A stretch of 64,000 bases of DNA from an uncultured Acidobacteriia bacterium (GCA_903825445.1 CAIKAS010000200.1:45968-109967), one strand, 5' to 3'; shown: positions 30,269 through 41,794, counted from the first letter of the stretch. Translations and numbers: made by a program. The notes: generated by a model from the letters alone, not told the origin.

Positions 30269-30892
30269 ATGAGTACTATTAACAATCTTTCCAGTAACTT
30301 CCTGCAATCGGCCCTGAATAATGTCTTCCAGAGCGCGGGCCTGACGGCTAATTCTGCAGGAAGCCAGGGCAGCGCCAGCGTGAACCCGACAGCGCAACAG
30401 TCGGACAACGGGCAGCTTTCGCAGTTCGCCCAGATAGCCAGCACCCTCCAGCAACTGCAGCAATCGAACCCCACCCAATATCAGCAAGTCACACAACAGA
30501 TTTCTGCGAATCTGCAAACCGCCGCACAAACTGCCCAGTCAGACGGCAATACGACCGCAGCGAACCAGCTGAACCAATTGTCTACGGATTTCTCAAATGC
30601 TTCTCAAAGCGGCCAACTCCCGAATCTGCAGGACCTGGCGCAAGCGATTGGCGGACATCACGGTCATCATCATCACTCCCACTTTGGTTCTTCCGCGTCC
30701 GGGGATAACGGCACCAATGCAACGAGCAGCGGTTCTTCGGCCGGCAATGCGTCGGCCAGCACCACGAGTTCAGCTCTGAGTCAGTTTCTGGCGTCGCTGC
30801 AGGGAAGTGGGACCGAGAGCAATTCGCTCAATCCGGCAACGATCATTTTCGACACGCTCTCAAATGCCGGCGTCAACGTCGCCAACAGCTGA
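30269..30892 (+). CDS. Hypothetical Gln/Ser-rich protein with a His cluster
   Basis: Long biased ORF with GGHHGHHHHSHFG; no family recognised. Confidence 0.55.
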   Translation: MSTINNLSSNFLQSALNNVFQSAGLTANSAGSQGSASVNPTAQQSDNGQLSQFAQIASTLQQLQQSNPTQYQQVTQQISANLQTAAQTAQSDGNTTAANQLNQLSTDFSNASQSGQLPNLQDLAQAIGGHHGHHHHSHFGSSASGDNGTNATSSGSSAGNASASTTSSALSQFLASLQGSGTESNSLNPATIIFDTLSNAGVNVANS

Positions 30893-30936
30893 GTCGACAT
30901 CCGTAACCGGTAGCCCCGCAGCGCTACGCTGTATTC

Positions 30937-31311
30937 ATGCCGTGCGAGTATGAGATCGACTTGCCACGTCGTTTGATCCGTTGCCGGGGCTGGGGCTCAG
31001 TTACCCACGCAGAGATTACGGGGATGCGGCTCGAATTCACCCACGATCCGGCGTTCCGTCCGGAATTTTGTCAGCTCTATGACTTCCAGGATGTGACGGA
31101 TACTAACATGTCCGCCAGCGAAGTTCGGGATCTCGCGAGCTATTCGCCGTTCAGCCATCAGGCGCGCCGGGCCATCGTAGCGCCGCAAAATGCGGTCTAT
31201 GGAAAGGCACGCATGTTTGCAATTCAACGCGAGGCTGGTGGCGGTCAGGAAGAAGTAGGCGTTTTCAGGTCACTTGAGGAAGCAAACGTTTGGCTGGGGC
31301 TCGCACATTAA
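30937..31311 (+). CDS. Small STAS/SpoIIAA-like protein
   Basis: YEIDLPRRLIRCRGWGSVTHAEITGMRLEFTHDPAF...VFRSLEEANVWLGL resembles bacterial STAS/SpoIIAA-like domains. Confidence 0.5.
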   Translation: MPCEYEIDLPRRLIRCRGWGSVTHAEITGMRLEFTHDPAFRPEFCQLYDFQDVTDTNMSASEVRDLASYSPFSHQARRAIVAPQNAVYGKARMFAIQREAGGGQEEVGVFRSLEEANVWLGLAH

Positions 31312-34300
31312 ACCGGCTGGCCAAGAAGGGACTCGACAGTTGCCAGCAGTTGGTCTGGATCTATTGGTTTTACCAGCGTGGCGTTCGCACCCAAAAGTTC
31401 TATCGTCTTCATGAATTGTCCGCCAAACGCGCCGGACATGGCAATGATCTTGGTTCGCGGACACAGCTTGCGGACAGCACGCAGAGTCTCGGTCCCATCA
31501 TGATTCGGCATCACCATGTCCGTGATGACCAGATCGGGAACCTCTCCGCTGCGCAAAATCTCCAGCGCCTCCGCCCCATCCGAAGCGAGTAATACCCGGT
31601 TGTCCTCTCCAAGGATTGCCATAAACAGATTGCGAATCCCGCTCTCATCATCCACGACCAGAATCGTGTGTCCGACCGGGCGCGAGGGTCCGAGCACCTC
31701 GCGCACCTTGCGTCCCAGTTCATCCGGGCCAAATGGCTTGGGGAGATAGTGCAGGGCGGACACTGCCGCAGGAGGGCCGAGTGCGTCATCCGGATAGCCA
31801 GACATGAAGATTACTTTCATCTCTGGCCGAGAGGACAGCAGGCGTTCAGCCAGCCTGTTCCCGTTCATGCCTGGCATAACAACGTCTGTGAGCAGCAAAT
31901 CGATCCGGCCTGCCCTCCGTTCTGAGATCTTGAGAGCTTCTTCGCTGCCGCGGGCCGCCAGAACCACATAACCACAGGATCGCAACGTTTCAACGGCAAG
32001 TCTGCGCACGTTGTCTTTGTCTTCCACCACGAGGACCGTTTCCGATCCCGTGACATCAGCTGAGCGCGGTCCGGCCTCCTCATCGCCAGTAACTTCACCA
32101 GCGGCCAGCGGCAAGTACACTTTGAACGCCGCACCCTGCCCTGGCTCACTCTCGACACGCACGAAGCCGCCGCACTGCCTGACAATGCCGTATACCATCG
32201 AAAGCCCCAGGCCTGTTCCTTTTCCTGTTTCCTTAGTGGTAAAAAACGGCTCAAAGATATGCTGCAGCGTAGCCCGATCCATGCCGACTCCCGTGTCGGT
32301 CACCGACAACAGAATGTATGGACCGTGCGCTCCTTCCGCGCCATCCGTCGTTCCTTGTATATCGACCTGGGCGTCGCTTGTCTCAATTATGAGTTTCCCG
32401 CCATCTGGCATCGCGTCTCCCGCATTCACCACCAGGTTCAGTAGCACCTGATAGATCTGGTTCCGGTCAGCCATCACAATATCCCCGGACGTTCTGAAGG
32501 TGGTGACCATTTCGATGTCTTCACGCATCAGGCGGCGCAGCATTCCTTCCGAGCTGGCCACTACCGAGTTAAGATGCAGCAATTTTGCCTGATTGGGCTG
32601 ATTTCTGCTGAACGTGAGTAGTTGCTGGGTCAGGCTCGCGGCCTGCGCGCCCGCCTCTTTGATTTCATCCAGTTGCCGTCGCGTAGGGTCCCCTTCGGGA
32701 AAACGCCGGATGAGCAGATCCGTATAACCGCTGATGACCGTCAGCAGATTATTGAAATCGTGCGCGACACCACCGGCGAGGCGACCTACACTCTCCAGCT
32801 TCTGGGCTTGCCTGAACTGTTCCTCCAGCCCTTTCCGCTCGGTGATATCAGTTTGGGTCCCTACCATCCGAAGCGGCTGTCCGTCGGCGCCCCTCGCCAC
32901 GATTTTGCCTCGGTTAAGAACCCAGATGTATTGGCCGGACTTGCAGCGCACGCGAAATTCCGCCGAGTATACATCTTGTCCACTTGCCAGGAATCCTTGT
33001 ACGTAGGCTTCGACAGCCTTAATATCTTCCGGGTGGACCCCTTCACGCCATTCCGCATAACCCCCACCCAACTCGCCTGACTGATAACCGAGCATATATG
33101 CGTAACGCGGGCTGTGTCGCGTTTGTCCGGTTACCAAATCCCAGTCCCAATACCCCTCATTTGTTGCGTCCAGGACCAATTCCAGAAGTTCGCGGCTGCT
33201 GTTTAGTTCGGCCTCCGCCTGGCGCCGCTGGCGATCCTTTTCCAGTTTGTCCACGGCATAAGAAACGCTTCCACCAATTTCGGCGGCCAACTTAATTTCC
33301 TCATCGTTGAAGAAATTTGCCTCCGTCGAGAAGAACTGCAGCATTCCTGCTACCTTCCCGTCCCTCCAAAGGGGTAGTCCAATCGCCGAACGAATCTGGA
33401 ATTTCGCTGCGACGTCACGCATGTGAATGATGCGGGGATCAGAGGGGATATCATTGCAGACCACTGAACCGCCGTCCCTCATTGAGAATTCTACGGCAGC
33501 TTGGCCCAGTGGCTTGCCGATGGCCTGGATGCACGCATCTTCCAGGTACCGGGCGCTTTCGCCGGCTCGCGCCCGCGGAACAATCAGATGCGTGACGGGA
33601 TCGATCATGCCGATGTAAGCCGCCCGAAAACCGCCATCTTCAACTGCGATCCGACAAACCTGGTCCAATAACTCAGCTTCCGTCCGGGCCTCGATAAGAG
33701 CCTGACCGCACCGGCTCAGGACGGCATACAGTCGGTTCAATCGTCGAATCTGCGCCTCTGTTCGGTTACGCTCGGTAATATCGCGGACAATACTCTGAAG
33801 ACGCGTTCCGCCATCCACGTCAATGAGTCGGATGCTGACTTCAACCGGAAAGACAGCGCCGCTCTTGCGCTGGTGCGTGGTTTCATAGACCAGGCTTTTT
33901 TCGGCCCTCAATATTTCCAGAGTCTGTTCATATGTAGTCAGCGTCTCCGGAGCGCGCAATTCCCGAAAGTTCATTTTCAGGAACTCCGTCCGCGAATAAC
34001 CATAAATCTCGGTTGCGCGTTCGTTGGCCTCGAGGATAGCTCCATCACCATCCCCCAGGAAAATAGCGTCGTTGGCAAACCGTGTCAGGTAATCGTAGTG
34101 ACCTAAGAGCGCCACATGCTCTGCCTCCGCCTCGTAGCGCTGGCGGTAGTAGGTTGCTATTTGCTGCCTCCAGATCAGCGCCATGCCTGCCCCGCACATG
34201 ACGATGAGAAATCCGCCGACGAGCACGGTCAAGGTCATCGTATGACGCAGAGGTGCGTAGGCCACATCCGCGCGCATCCGGGCGACTACGAGCCACGAGT

Positions 34301-35231
34301 CCCGAATTCGTCTTGCCGACGCCACCAGCGGTGTACCGTGATCATCTACACCGTCTGCAAACCCGTCCTTACTCATAACGGCCCGGACTGCGGAAGACGC
34401 CTGGTTCGGCTGGAGGTTGACTACGAATTCCTTTGCTCCGCCTGATGCTCTGAGGACACGAACCACACCCTGTTCCTGGCGCGCGATTATCACCTCACCT
34501 GTCTGCTGTGGTGACGGCCACCTCAGAACGTCTGGCAGCGGCAAAGTCCACGGATCTACTCCCAAAAGTACCGTGCCCAGCAGCGAACCGTCCTGAGATT
34601 TCAGCGGCGCTCCGAACAAAAACTGCGAACGAGCGGCCAGAGCACCCTGAGAATAGTAGTTGACAATAATGCCCTTGGACGCGGCAGTCAAGGCCGCATC
34701 GCGGTAGAGGGCGGCCGTGCCAAGCAGAGGACCGCTGTTCAGTCGAACCTTCCCCTCCGCGTCCGTCAAAACAACACTTGCGTAGTGGTAATCGGCGCGA
34801 ATAGTATCCATCCATTGCAACGCCTGACGCCGGATGTCCGGGGTGTCGTTCGACGCCAACACGCGCTGAACCGCCGGTATCATTGGGGCGACGGCTATTG
34901 CTACCTGAACATCGCCTGTTCGTTCCGCGTACCACGCCAATAGCTGGCTTGCTTTCAGGTCGGTAATGTCGTTTAGTTGGCGTCTCAGCGCGAGCTCAAA
35001 GACCAGCTTTTGACCAGCATAAGAACGGTAGCCTGCGATTCCGATCGCGACTGTCAGTGTGAGGAACACCGCGACGTAGAGAGAACCTTGGGGGCGTGAC
35101 GCGACGACGGTTCTGGATGGCATGGCGATCTTCAGCTTTCCCGGAATCGCCGGGATCCACGTGCAACGATTGCAATCGGAGCTTTCCCCGGATTCTAGCA
35201 AATTGCGCCCGGTGCGGACTTCAAGGAACAC
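31308..35231 (-). CDS. Hybrid sensor histidine kinase: extracytoplasmic sensor, PAS, GAF, PAS, HisKA, HATPase, two receiver domains
   Basis: H-box GGVAHDFNNLLTVISGYTD, G-box DTGVGM and GTGLGLSMVYGIV, two receivers (LLLTDVVMPGMNG; LVITDMVMPNHDG). Start possibly at internal Met at 35123. Confidence 0.93.
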   Translation of the reverse strand: MFLEVRTGRNLLESGESSDCNRCTWIPAIPGKLKIAMPSRTVVASRPQGSLYVAVFLTLTVAIGIAGYRSYAGQKLVFELALRRQLNDITDLKASQLLAWYAERTGDVQVAIAVAPMIPAVQRVLASNDTPDIRRQALQWMDTIRADYHYASVVLTDAEGKVRLNSGPLLGTAALYRDAALTAASKGIIVNYYSQGALAARSQFLFGAPLKSQDGSLLGTVLLGVDPWTLPLPDVLRWPSPQQTGEVIIARQEQGVVRVLRASGGAKEFVVNLQPNQASSAVRAVMSKDGFADGVDDHGTPLVASARRIRDSWLVVARMRADVAYAPLRHTMTLTVLVGGFLIVMCGAGMALIWRQQIATYYRQRYEAEAEHVALLGHYDYLTRFANDAIFLGDGDGAILEANERATEIYGYSRTEFLKMNFRELRAPETLTTYEQTLEILRAEKSLVYETTHQRKSGAVFPVEVSIRLIDVDGGTRLQSIVRDITERNRTEAQIRRLNRLYAVLSRCGQALIEARTEAELLDQVCRIAVEDGGFRAAYIGMIDPVTHLIVPRARAGESARYLEDACIQAIGKPLGQAAVEFSMRDGGSVVCNDIPSDPRIIHMRDVAAKFQIRSAIGLPLWRDGKVAGMLQFFSTEANFFNDEEIKLAAEIGGSVSYAVDKLEKDRQRRQAEAELNSSRELLELVLDATNEGYWDWDLVTGQTRHSPRYAYMLGYQSGELGGGYAEWREGVHPEDIKAVEAYVQGFLASGQDVYSAEFRVRCKSGQYIWVLNRGKIVARGADGQPLRMVGTQTDITERKGLEEQFRQAQKLESVGRLAGGVAHDFNNLLTVISGYTDLLIRRFPEGDPTRRQLDEIKEAGAQAASLTQQLLTFSRNQPNQAKLLHLNSVVASSEGMLRRLMREDIEMVTTFRTSGDIVMADRNQIYQVLLNLVVNAGDAMPDGGKLIIETSDAQVDIQGTTDGAEGAHGPYILLSVTDTGVGMDRATLQHIFEPFFTTKETGKGTGLGLSMVYGIVRQCGGFVRVESEPGQGAAFKVYLPLAAGEVTGDEEAGPRSADVTGSETVLVVEDKDNVRRLAVETLRSCGYVVLAARGSEEALKISERRAGRIDLLLTDVVMPGMNGNRLAERLLSSRPEMKVIFMSGYPDDALGPPAAVSALHYLPKPFGPDELGRKVREVLGPSRPVGHTILVVDDESGIRNLFMAILGEDNRVLLASDGAEALEILRSGEVPDLVITDMVMPNHDGTETLRAVRKLCPRTKIIAMSGAFGGQFMKTIELLGANATLVKPIDPDQLLATVESLLGQPV

Positions 35232-35322
35232 GCCGACGAACGGAATTGACGTGTCCGATGTCCGATAAGCGAGATAAGGGCGTCAAGTCGACTGGCCCAC
35301 GACTCCCAGGAGACAGCATGAA

Positions 35323-36504
35323 ATGCGGCATGTAAACCGGACACTGGATACGTCACGAACAGGAGATGAGGCCGAGAGACTACGAAATGGTCTCTCGGAA
35401 CTCGTAGTTGGGCAAGGCGAGGCGATCAACCAAATAGTGGGTGTTTACCAAACCTGGCTCACCGGCATGACGAGCGTCGGACGGCCGATCGGCAACCTCC
35501 TGTTTCTTGGCCCCACGGGCACCGGCAAGACACGCCTGGTGGAAGCAACCGCGGAAGTATTGTTGGGGAGTGAACGCGCGGTTCTGAAGATTGACTGCGC
35601 CGAATTTCAGCACAGCCATGAGATCGCGAAGCTGATTGGCTCTCCGCCCGGATATCTCGGGCATCGGGAAACGCACGCGTTGCTCAGCCAGGACATGCTT
35701 GATCAACATCATTCGGACGACATGAAGATCAGCTTCGTGCTGTTCGACGAAATTGAAAAGGCCAGCGATGCGCTATGGAACCTGTTACTCGGCATTCTGG
35801 ACAAGGCGACACTGACCCTTGGCGACAACCGGAGGGTGGATTTCTCCAACGCTCTGATCTTTATGACCAGCAACCTGGGCGCCGCCGATATGGGCGCTAT
35901 GTTGAGACCAAGGCTAGGATTCACCACCTCTGGACACCTGAACATCAGCGCGGATCCGGCAGCGTTGTCTGCACTGCATGAGAAATCCACCCGCGTGGGA
36001 GTAGAGGCCGCAAAACGTAAGTTTACTCCAGAGTTCATGAACCGCATCGACCGGGTGGTTGTTTTCAGACGCCCGGGTGATGAAGAGCTGGACAGGATAC
36101 TGAGCCTGGAACTGAAGCGTGTGCAGGAGCGAATCTTCGCGGCGGGGAATCTGGCTCCTTTCATTTTCGAGCTGACCCGAGACGCTCGTTCCTTCGTTCT
36201 CAGCGAAGGAACCGATATGGAGTACGGCGCGCGTCATCTGAAGCGCGTAGTGGAGAAGAGAATCGTGCACCCATTGTCGAATCTGGTGGCATCAAACCAG
36301 ATCAAGGGGGGCGAGCTTATTCGGATTGGATTCGATTCGGATTTGAAAAGGCTTTCGTTCGTGACAGAAACCGAAGGCCTGCCGATCGACACAATATTTC
36401 AGATGACCCGCCCCGCGGCAGCTACGTGCGCAGCGATCGCGAACGGAGTTAATCGCAGCGAGGCCCGCAAACCGCGGGAATCGCTGCTTGGCGTCCGCCG
36501 CTGA
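35323..36504 (+). CDS. AAA ATPase related to the ClpB/ClpX D2 family
   Basis: Walker A GPTGTGKT, Walker B VLFDEIEKA, sensor IFMTSNLG, Clp C-terminal DMEYGARHLKRVVEKRIVHPLS. Confidence 0.9.
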   Translation: MRHVNRTLDTSRTGDEAERLRNGLSELVVGQGEAINQIVGVYQTWLTGMTSVGRPIGNLLFLGPTGTGKTRLVEATAEVLLGSERAVLKIDCAEFQHSHEIAKLIGSPPGYLGHRETHALLSQDMLDQHHSDDMKISFVLFDEIEKASDALWNLLLGILDKATLTLGDNRRVDFSNALIFMTSNLGAADMGAMLRPRLGFTTSGHLNISADPAALSALHEKSTRVGVEAAKRKFTPEFMNRIDRVVVFRRPGDEELDRILSLELKRVQERIFAAGNLAPFIFELTRDARSFVLSEGTDMEYGARHLKRVVEKRIVHPLSNLVASNQIKGGELIRIGFDSDLKRLSFVTETEGLPIDTIFQMTRPAAATCAAIANGVNRSEARKPRESLLGVRR

Positions 36505-36505
36505 C

Positions 36506-38308
36506 CTACAGCCTGCAAATCAGCAATTCGCGTTCATAGACGATTTCGGGTGGCAGGTGGTCGTGCAGATCGATGAACAGTTCTTCGTGGCCGATCACCT
36601 CGGTCTTCCACGCGGCGCGATCGAAAGACTGTAATTCATCGAACTGCTCACGCGGGAAATCCAGACCACGCCAGTCGAGATCCTCGTAGCGGGGCATCCA
36701 GCCGATGGGCGTTTCCTTCGCTACTGCGCCGCCATTAGCTCGTTCCACAATCCAGCGCAGCACGCGCATGTTGTCGCGAAAGCCCGGCCAGATGAAATTC
36801 CCTTCTGCATCCTTGCGGAACCAGTTGACGTGGAAGATGCGCGGCGTCTCGCTGAGAGACCGCTGGACTTTCAGCCAGTGACGGAAATAGTCACCCATGT
36901 GATAGCCGCAGAATGGCAGCATCGCCATCGGATCGCGGCGCACTTTACCCACCGCACCGGCAGCAGCGGCGGTTGTTTCTGAGCCCATGGTTGCGCCGGT
37001 GTAGACGCCCGCGCTCCAGTTGAAGGCCTGATAGACCAGTGGCATTGTTGTCGCGCGACGGCCGCCGAAGACGATGGCGCTGATCGGCACTCCATGGGGC
37101 GATTCCCAAGCCGGATCAATCGTGGGGCATTGCGATGCCGGAGCGGTGAAGCGGGAATTCGGATGTGCGGCTTTCGCGCCGGTTGCTTTGGCGATAGCCG
37201 GAGTCCATGGTTTGCCTTGCCAGTCGAGACATTCGGCGGGAGGTTCCTTCGTCATGCCTTCCCACCAGACGCCTCCTTCTGGTGTTAGCGCGACGTTGGT
37301 GAAGATGGTGTTGCGCGAGAGCGCGGCCATTGCGTTCGGATTGGTCTGTTCCGAAGTACCGGGCGCCACGCCGAAGAAGCCCGCTTCCGGATTGATGGCA
37401 TGCAGTCGGCCATTCGCGTCGGGCTTAATCCAGGCGATGTCGTCGCCGACTGTCCAAACCTTCCAGCCCTTGAAGCTGTCTGGAGGAACGAGCATGGCGA
37501 AGTTTGTCTTACCGCAGGCGCTGGGAAATGCCGCAGCTACGTAAGTCTTCTGGCCCTCGGGATTCTCCACGCCGAGGATCAGCATGTGTTCGGCGAGCCA
37601 GCCTTCGTCGCGCGCGATATTCGAAGCGATGCGCAGCGCGAAGCATTTCTTACCGAGCAGCGCGTTGCCGCCGTAGCCGGAACCGTACGACCAGATCTCG
37701 CGGGTTTCCGGGAAATGCACGATGTACTTTTCTTTGTTGCAGGGCCAGGGAACGTCCTTTTCACCAGGTGCCAGCGGTGCGCCGACCGAATGCATGCAGG
37801 GCACAACGCGCTTGACGTCTTTATCAATCTCAGCAAAGACAGGCAAGCCGATGCGGGCCATGATTCGCATGTTGACGACGACATAGGGCGAGTCGGTCAA
37901 CTGCACGCCGATCTGCGACATGGGCGAGCCAACGGGACCCATGCTGTAGGGCAGAACATACATGGTGCGGCCGCGCATGCAGCCATCGAACAGACCCTTC
38001 AGCTTCTTTCTCATCTCGAAGGGCGGGAACCAGTTATTGGTGGGTCCTGCGCCGTCTTTCGAGAGTGAACAGATGAAAGTGCGATCTTCGACGCGCGCGA
38101 CATCGTTCGCGTCCGAACGGGAGTAATAGCAGCCCGGCCAGAGATCCTGATTGAGTTTGATCAGGGTGCCGCCGGCGATCATCTCCGAACAGAGCTGGTC
38201 ATATTCGGCCTGAGAACCGTCCACCCAATGGATGGAATCCGGCTTGGTAAGCGCAGCCATCTTCTCTACCCATTTGCGGAGGTTGTTGTTCTTGCTTAGT
38301 GGATTCAT
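36506..38308 (-). CDS. pckG: Phosphoenolpyruvate carboxykinase (GTP)
   Basis: [69 protein letters not shown]. Confidence 0.97.
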   Translation of the reverse strand: MNPLSKNNNLRKWVEKMAALTKPDSIHWVDGSQAEYDQLCSEMIAGGTLIKLNQDLWPGCYYSRSDANDVARVEDRTFICSLSKDGAGPTNNWFPPFEMRKKLKGLFDGCMRGRTMYVLPYSMGPVGSPMSQIGVQLTDSPYVVVNMRIMARIGLPVFAEIDKDVKRVVPCMHSVGAPLAPGEKDVPWPCNKEKYIVHFPETREIWSYGSGYGGNALLGKKCFALRIASNIARDEGWLAEHMLILGVENPEGQKTYVAAAFPSACGKTNFAMLVPPDSFKGWKVWTVGDDIAWIKPDANGRLHAINPEAGFFGVAPGTSEQTNPNAMAALSRNTIFTNVALTPEGGVWWEGMTKEPPAECLDWQGKPWTPAIAKATGAKAAHPNSRFTAPASQCPTIDPAWESPHGVPISAIVFGGRRATTMPLVYQAFNWSAGVYTGATMGSETTAAAAGAVGKVRRDPMAMLPFCGYHMGDYFRHWLKVQRSLSETPRIFHVNWFRKDAEGNFIWPGFRDNMRVLRWIVERANGGAVAKETPIGWMPRYEDLDWRGLDFPREQFDELQSFDRAAWKTEVIGHEELFIDLHDHLPPEIVYERELLICRL

Positions 38309-38331
38309 TTTTTAGTTTACGGGCAGGAGCA

Positions 38332-40113
38332 TTAACGCTCCATGGGAATACCAAAAGTGTACAGAGTGCTGTCGTAAGTCGAAGTGTACACCTGAGAGTT
38401 GCCGCTGGAGAGACCGGAACCGTGGACGAACGAAGTGATGGTATTGCCGCTGTTCCAAACTTCCTTCCCGGTCGCCGCATCCAGCGCATAGAGGACTGCG
38501 GGTTTCGAGCGCTGGATTCGCTGTGCTACGGTCACGTTCGAATCGTTTGAGTGAAACTCACCGGTGGACAAAGCGAAGACGATTCCGTTGACGATGAGCG
38601 GGGCACCGGGCGAAACGAGGTCGCGCGACACCCAGGCGGGCTGTAGCGTCGGTTTCCCATTTTGCGCCACAACCTTGAAGGCCGCGATAGCTCCATTCGT
38701 TACCTTGTCGTTCGTTGTGAAGAACTTGGCGTCATCCGAGATCGCGCCCGCGACCGGCGCTAACACCCAACGCACGCCTCTGGAATCCTGCCATGTCGCG
38801 AGAGCACCTGCCGTGAAGTCAGTATTATCATTTGAAATCTTAGGCGTTACGTATGCGGGAGTGTGATGGTCGGCTCCGCCAAGGGAACTGCTGTCGAGCA
38901 CATAGAGACGACCGTCTGTTCCGGCGGCGACAATCCAGTCTTTGCCTGCATCCGGAAACACGACGGGAGAAGCGCCGAACGCCACTCTGCCTGGCGTGAA
39001 GTAATCTTTCAGGGCGAGCGTTTTGGGCGCGAGAGCTACGACTGCATCGGAATAGCTGGTCGGGGAATAATCACCATCACCGGTTGCCAGATAGAGAGTT
39101 CCGTCGCTGCCTGCCGCAGGGCCCATGGTGCCCGCTGCGCCTCCGCCATTCGTTTTCCATGTTGTAACTGCCTGATTCGGAGTTGAAAAATCAATCGCCC
39201 ACAGCCCGTTGGCGGCACCGCCGCAATTGTTAGTGGTGGCCGCGTAGAGTACACGGTCAAAAAGCATGAGTCCCGAGATGTTCGCGCCTGCCGGAAGGAA
39301 CTTCACGGGAGGAGCCATGTCGGAACCATCCTGGACATTCAGCATGTGCACGTTTCCATCGCCCGAAACTGAGTAGAAAGCATCGGTGCCGCCGAAGCTC
39401 ACGCCGCCACGACCGCCGCGACCTGCTGCAGGAACCGGCGCAGCGCCGCCTTCTTCAGTGGGAGGGGCGGGAGGACCGCCGCCACGTCCAGCGCGACCAA
39501 CTCCACCACCGGAAGCTCCGGGGGCTCCGCCACCGCGACCGGTGGCCTGGCCAATATTCGGGGCGCCCTGATCGGGTTGACCGACAGCTCCGCCGGAGCG
39601 TCCGCCACGGCCGCCACCTGCACCGCCACGACCATTCGCAGCTGCTGCAGGTGGCAACGAGACCTGACGCGTGAACGTGGAAGTTACGCCGCCGGGACAC
39701 GCTAATGTTCCGGCAGGTTGGGGCTGGGTCGTGAAGGGATGCTTCCATTCGAGGCGGCCCAGGTCAGCGTCGATCGAATATGCCGCCCCGGAACTTGCGC
39801 CGAGGACGAGTTGCGTTCGCATGCCGGTGTAGCTATGGAGTCCATCGAGCATGATGGGCTGAGTCAAGGCGTTCAGTTGCCGCGCGTCATTCGGGACTTT
39901 GAACTTCCAGAGAAACTTGAAATCTTTCTTTACTGTGTCTGGCGTGAGTCTGGAATCGGACCGTACCCACGACGAGCGCTGAGCGTCGAAGCCTCCCGTC
40001 TTCCAGTCGCCGCCGCCACCACGCCCCTGGGCGAACAATGCTCCGGTCCAGAGCGAGCCGACACACAGCAGGGCTGCGCCGCACTTGATTGCCTGTGCGC
40101 TCGTTGTTGTCAT
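38332..40113 (-). CDS. PQQ-binding-like beta-propeller repeat protein, exported, with long Gly/Arg-rich insert
   Basis: AAYSIDADLGRLEWKHPF, LYALDAATGKEVWNSG propeller repeats; RGG tract in the middle. Start taken at MTTTSAQAIKC (40113; 40137 also possible), since the longer ORF overlaps the upstream gene. Confidence 0.82.
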   Translation of the reverse strand: MTTTSAQAIKCGAALLCVGSLWTGALFAQGRGGGGDWKTGGFDAQRSSWVRSDSRLTPDTVKKDFKFLWKFKVPNDARQLNALTQPIMLDGLHSYTGMRTQLVLGASSGAAYSIDADLGRLEWKHPFTTQPQPAGTLACPGGVTSTFTRQVSLPPAAAANGRGGAGGGRGGRSGGAVGQPDQGAPNIGQATGRGGGAPGASGGGVGRAGRGGGPPAPPTEEGGAAPVPAAGRGGRGGVSFGGTDAFYSVSGDGNVHMLNVQDGSDMAPPVKFLPAGANISGLMLFDRVLYAATTNNCGGAANGLWAIDFSTPNQAVTTWKTNGGGAAGTMGPAAGSDGTLYLATGDGDYSPTSYSDAVVALAPKTLALKDYFTPGRVAFGASPVVFPDAGKDWIVAAGTDGRLYVLDSSSLGGADHHTPAYVTPKISNDNTDFTAGALATWQDSRGVRWVLAPVAGAISDDAKFFTTNDKVTNGAIAAFKVVAQNGKPTLQPAWVSRDLVSPGAPLIVNGIVFALSTGEFHSNDSNVTVAQRIQRSKPAVLYALDAATGKEVWNSGNTITSFVHGSGLSSGNSQVYTSTYDSTLYTFGIPMER

Positions 40114-40139
40114 AAGAAACTCCTTCCAGGTCCGCATTG

Positions 40140-41684
40140 CTATTTCGCTATCCCAAAGCAATATTCGTAGCCATCGTAGGTGCCGATGTAGACACGGCCA
40201 TTCGCCACAGAGATGCCGCTGAAGTGATTCCATGAAGCGATCTGATCGCCGCTGGACCACAACTCCTTGCCAGTTTGCGCATCGAGCGCATAGAGCACCG
40301 CGTGGGTGGACTCGGCAATTCGTCCCGCCGTTCCGGAAATGTGCGCGGGATCGGGCCAGTGAAGCGTGGCGCTTTCTCCGCTTCCATACCCGAACACTAC
40401 GCCGTTGGCGATCACGGGCGGATCGGCCTGATTCATGTCGCGCGAGATCCACGCGGGGTCCAGCGACAGTTGCCCGTTGGTGTCTTTCAATTTGAACGCG
40501 GCCACAGCGCCGTGAGTGACGGGTCCATATTCCACGGGGGCATGAAAGCCTGTGTAGAGCGGGCCCCAGAACGGCGTCACAATCCAGCGAGTGCCTTTTG
40601 AATCTTCCCAGGTGGACATCGCGCCCCAAACGCCGAGGTTCATGTTCACCTGTTCATTGCACATGATGGGAGTCCGGTAGACGGGTGTGCGATGATCGTC
40701 ACCGCCGAGAGATTTGGTATCGAGGAGCCAGAGGCGGCACTCTTTGCTGGAACTGACGAGAAGTTCCCTGCCCTTGTAGTTGAAGATTACTGGCGTGACT
40801 TCGAGATCGAGATCCTTTTTCAGCAGCCACTCGGCGTTGGATGGACCGTAATAGTCGGAAAGCGCGAGAGCTTTGGTGGCGGGGTCCTGTTTGACGCCGA
40901 TGATCGCCATGCCCAACGCGCCATTTTCCGGATGGAACTGACCGTCTCCAGTGCCGGTGTAGACTGCGCCATCCGCCCCGACTGCAATGCCTTTGCGGCC
41001 CCACATAGAACCGGATCCTGGCGAAAAAGTGCCGACTTTATGGGTGGCGAGATCATACGCGTAGATGAGGTTCGGATTGCCGCCGCAGCCCTGAGCAGTG
41101 GAAGTGTAGATTACGCCATTGGCAAGATTCAGCGAGTATGGTTTGCCGTTGGCGGGCATGAACTTTGCGGGAGGAGCGAGATCCTCTCCATCGGCGACGT
41201 TTAGCTGATGCAGCGAGCCATCCCAGGACGCCACGTAAAGGGTGTATTTGCCCGGCGCGGACCCCGGAGCAATGACCGGCGTACCTGTAATGCCACCCGG
41301 GCAAAAGGTGCCGCCACCACGGCCTCCGGCTGTTTCGAGGGAGCCGCTGTCAAAGTGCTTATTCCAAATGATCGTTCCCTTGGCGACGTCGATGGCGTAG
41401 AGATTGTCCGAACTGCCGGCGACTACGGCGATCTCTTTTGGACCGGTGGAAGTTGCGGCGCTGCCCACGATTACTGGCGGGAACAACGAGTGCATTTCGC
41501 GCGGCTTGTTATCGAGCTTGACCTTCCACAGCAACTTCATGTTTTTGACCGTGGCGGGTGAGAGAATTTTCTCGTCTTTCTGCCAACTGGTGCGCTGTGG
41601 GTCGCCACCATCGGCGAGCCAGTCCGCGCTATAGCCGGCAAGGCATCCGAGGGTTCCGATGGCGATCAGTTGAAGTATACGCAT
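40140..41684 (-). CDS. PQQ-binding-like beta-propeller repeat protein, exported
   Basis: [80 protein letters not shown]. Confidence 0.85.
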   Translation of the reverse strand: MRILQLIAIGTLGCLAGYSADWLADGGDPQRTSWQKDEKILSPATVKNMKLLWKVKLDNKPREMHSLFPPVIVGSAATSTGPKEIAVVAGSSDNLYAIDVAKGTIIWNKHFDSGSLETAGGRGGGTFCPGGITGTPVIAPGSAPGKYTLYVASWDGSLHQLNVADGEDLAPPAKFMPANGKPYSLNLANGVIYTSTAQGCGGNPNLIYAYDLATHKVGTFSPGSGSMWGRKGIAVGADGAVYTGTGDGQFHPENGALGMAIIGVKQDPATKALALSDYYGPSNAEWLLKKDLDLEVTPVIFNYKGRELLVSSSKECRLWLLDTKSLGGDDHRTPVYRTPIMCNEQVNMNLGVWGAMSTWEDSKGTRWIVTPFWGPLYTGFHAPVEYGPVTHGAVAAFKLKDTNGQLSLDPAWISRDMNQADPPVIANGVVFGYGSGESATLHWPDPAHISGTAGRIAESTHAVLYALDAQTGKELWSSGDQIASWNHFSGISVANGRVYIGTYDGYEYCFGIAK

Positions 41685-41772
41685 TTTAGGGTGCACGGGT
41701 CCTTTTTTGGGGAGAATTCGAGCGCAGAAATCCTTCATAACGCTATCAGTTGGATGGGCCGGGAGCAAGATA

Positions 41773-41794
41773 TTAACGGTGGCGCTACCGTTAA
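41773..41794. promoter_or_regulatory. 22-bp inverted repeat, putative operator site A
   Basis: TTAACGGT GGCGCT ACCGTTAA, perfect 8-bp arms, about 90 bp upstream of the 41684 start. Confidence 0.7.

Noticed and set aside
38326-38342. Short hairpin GGAGC-ATTAAC-GCTCC at the end of the second PQQ-propeller gene
   Set aside because: 5-bp stem without an adjacent T-tract; not a convincing terminator.
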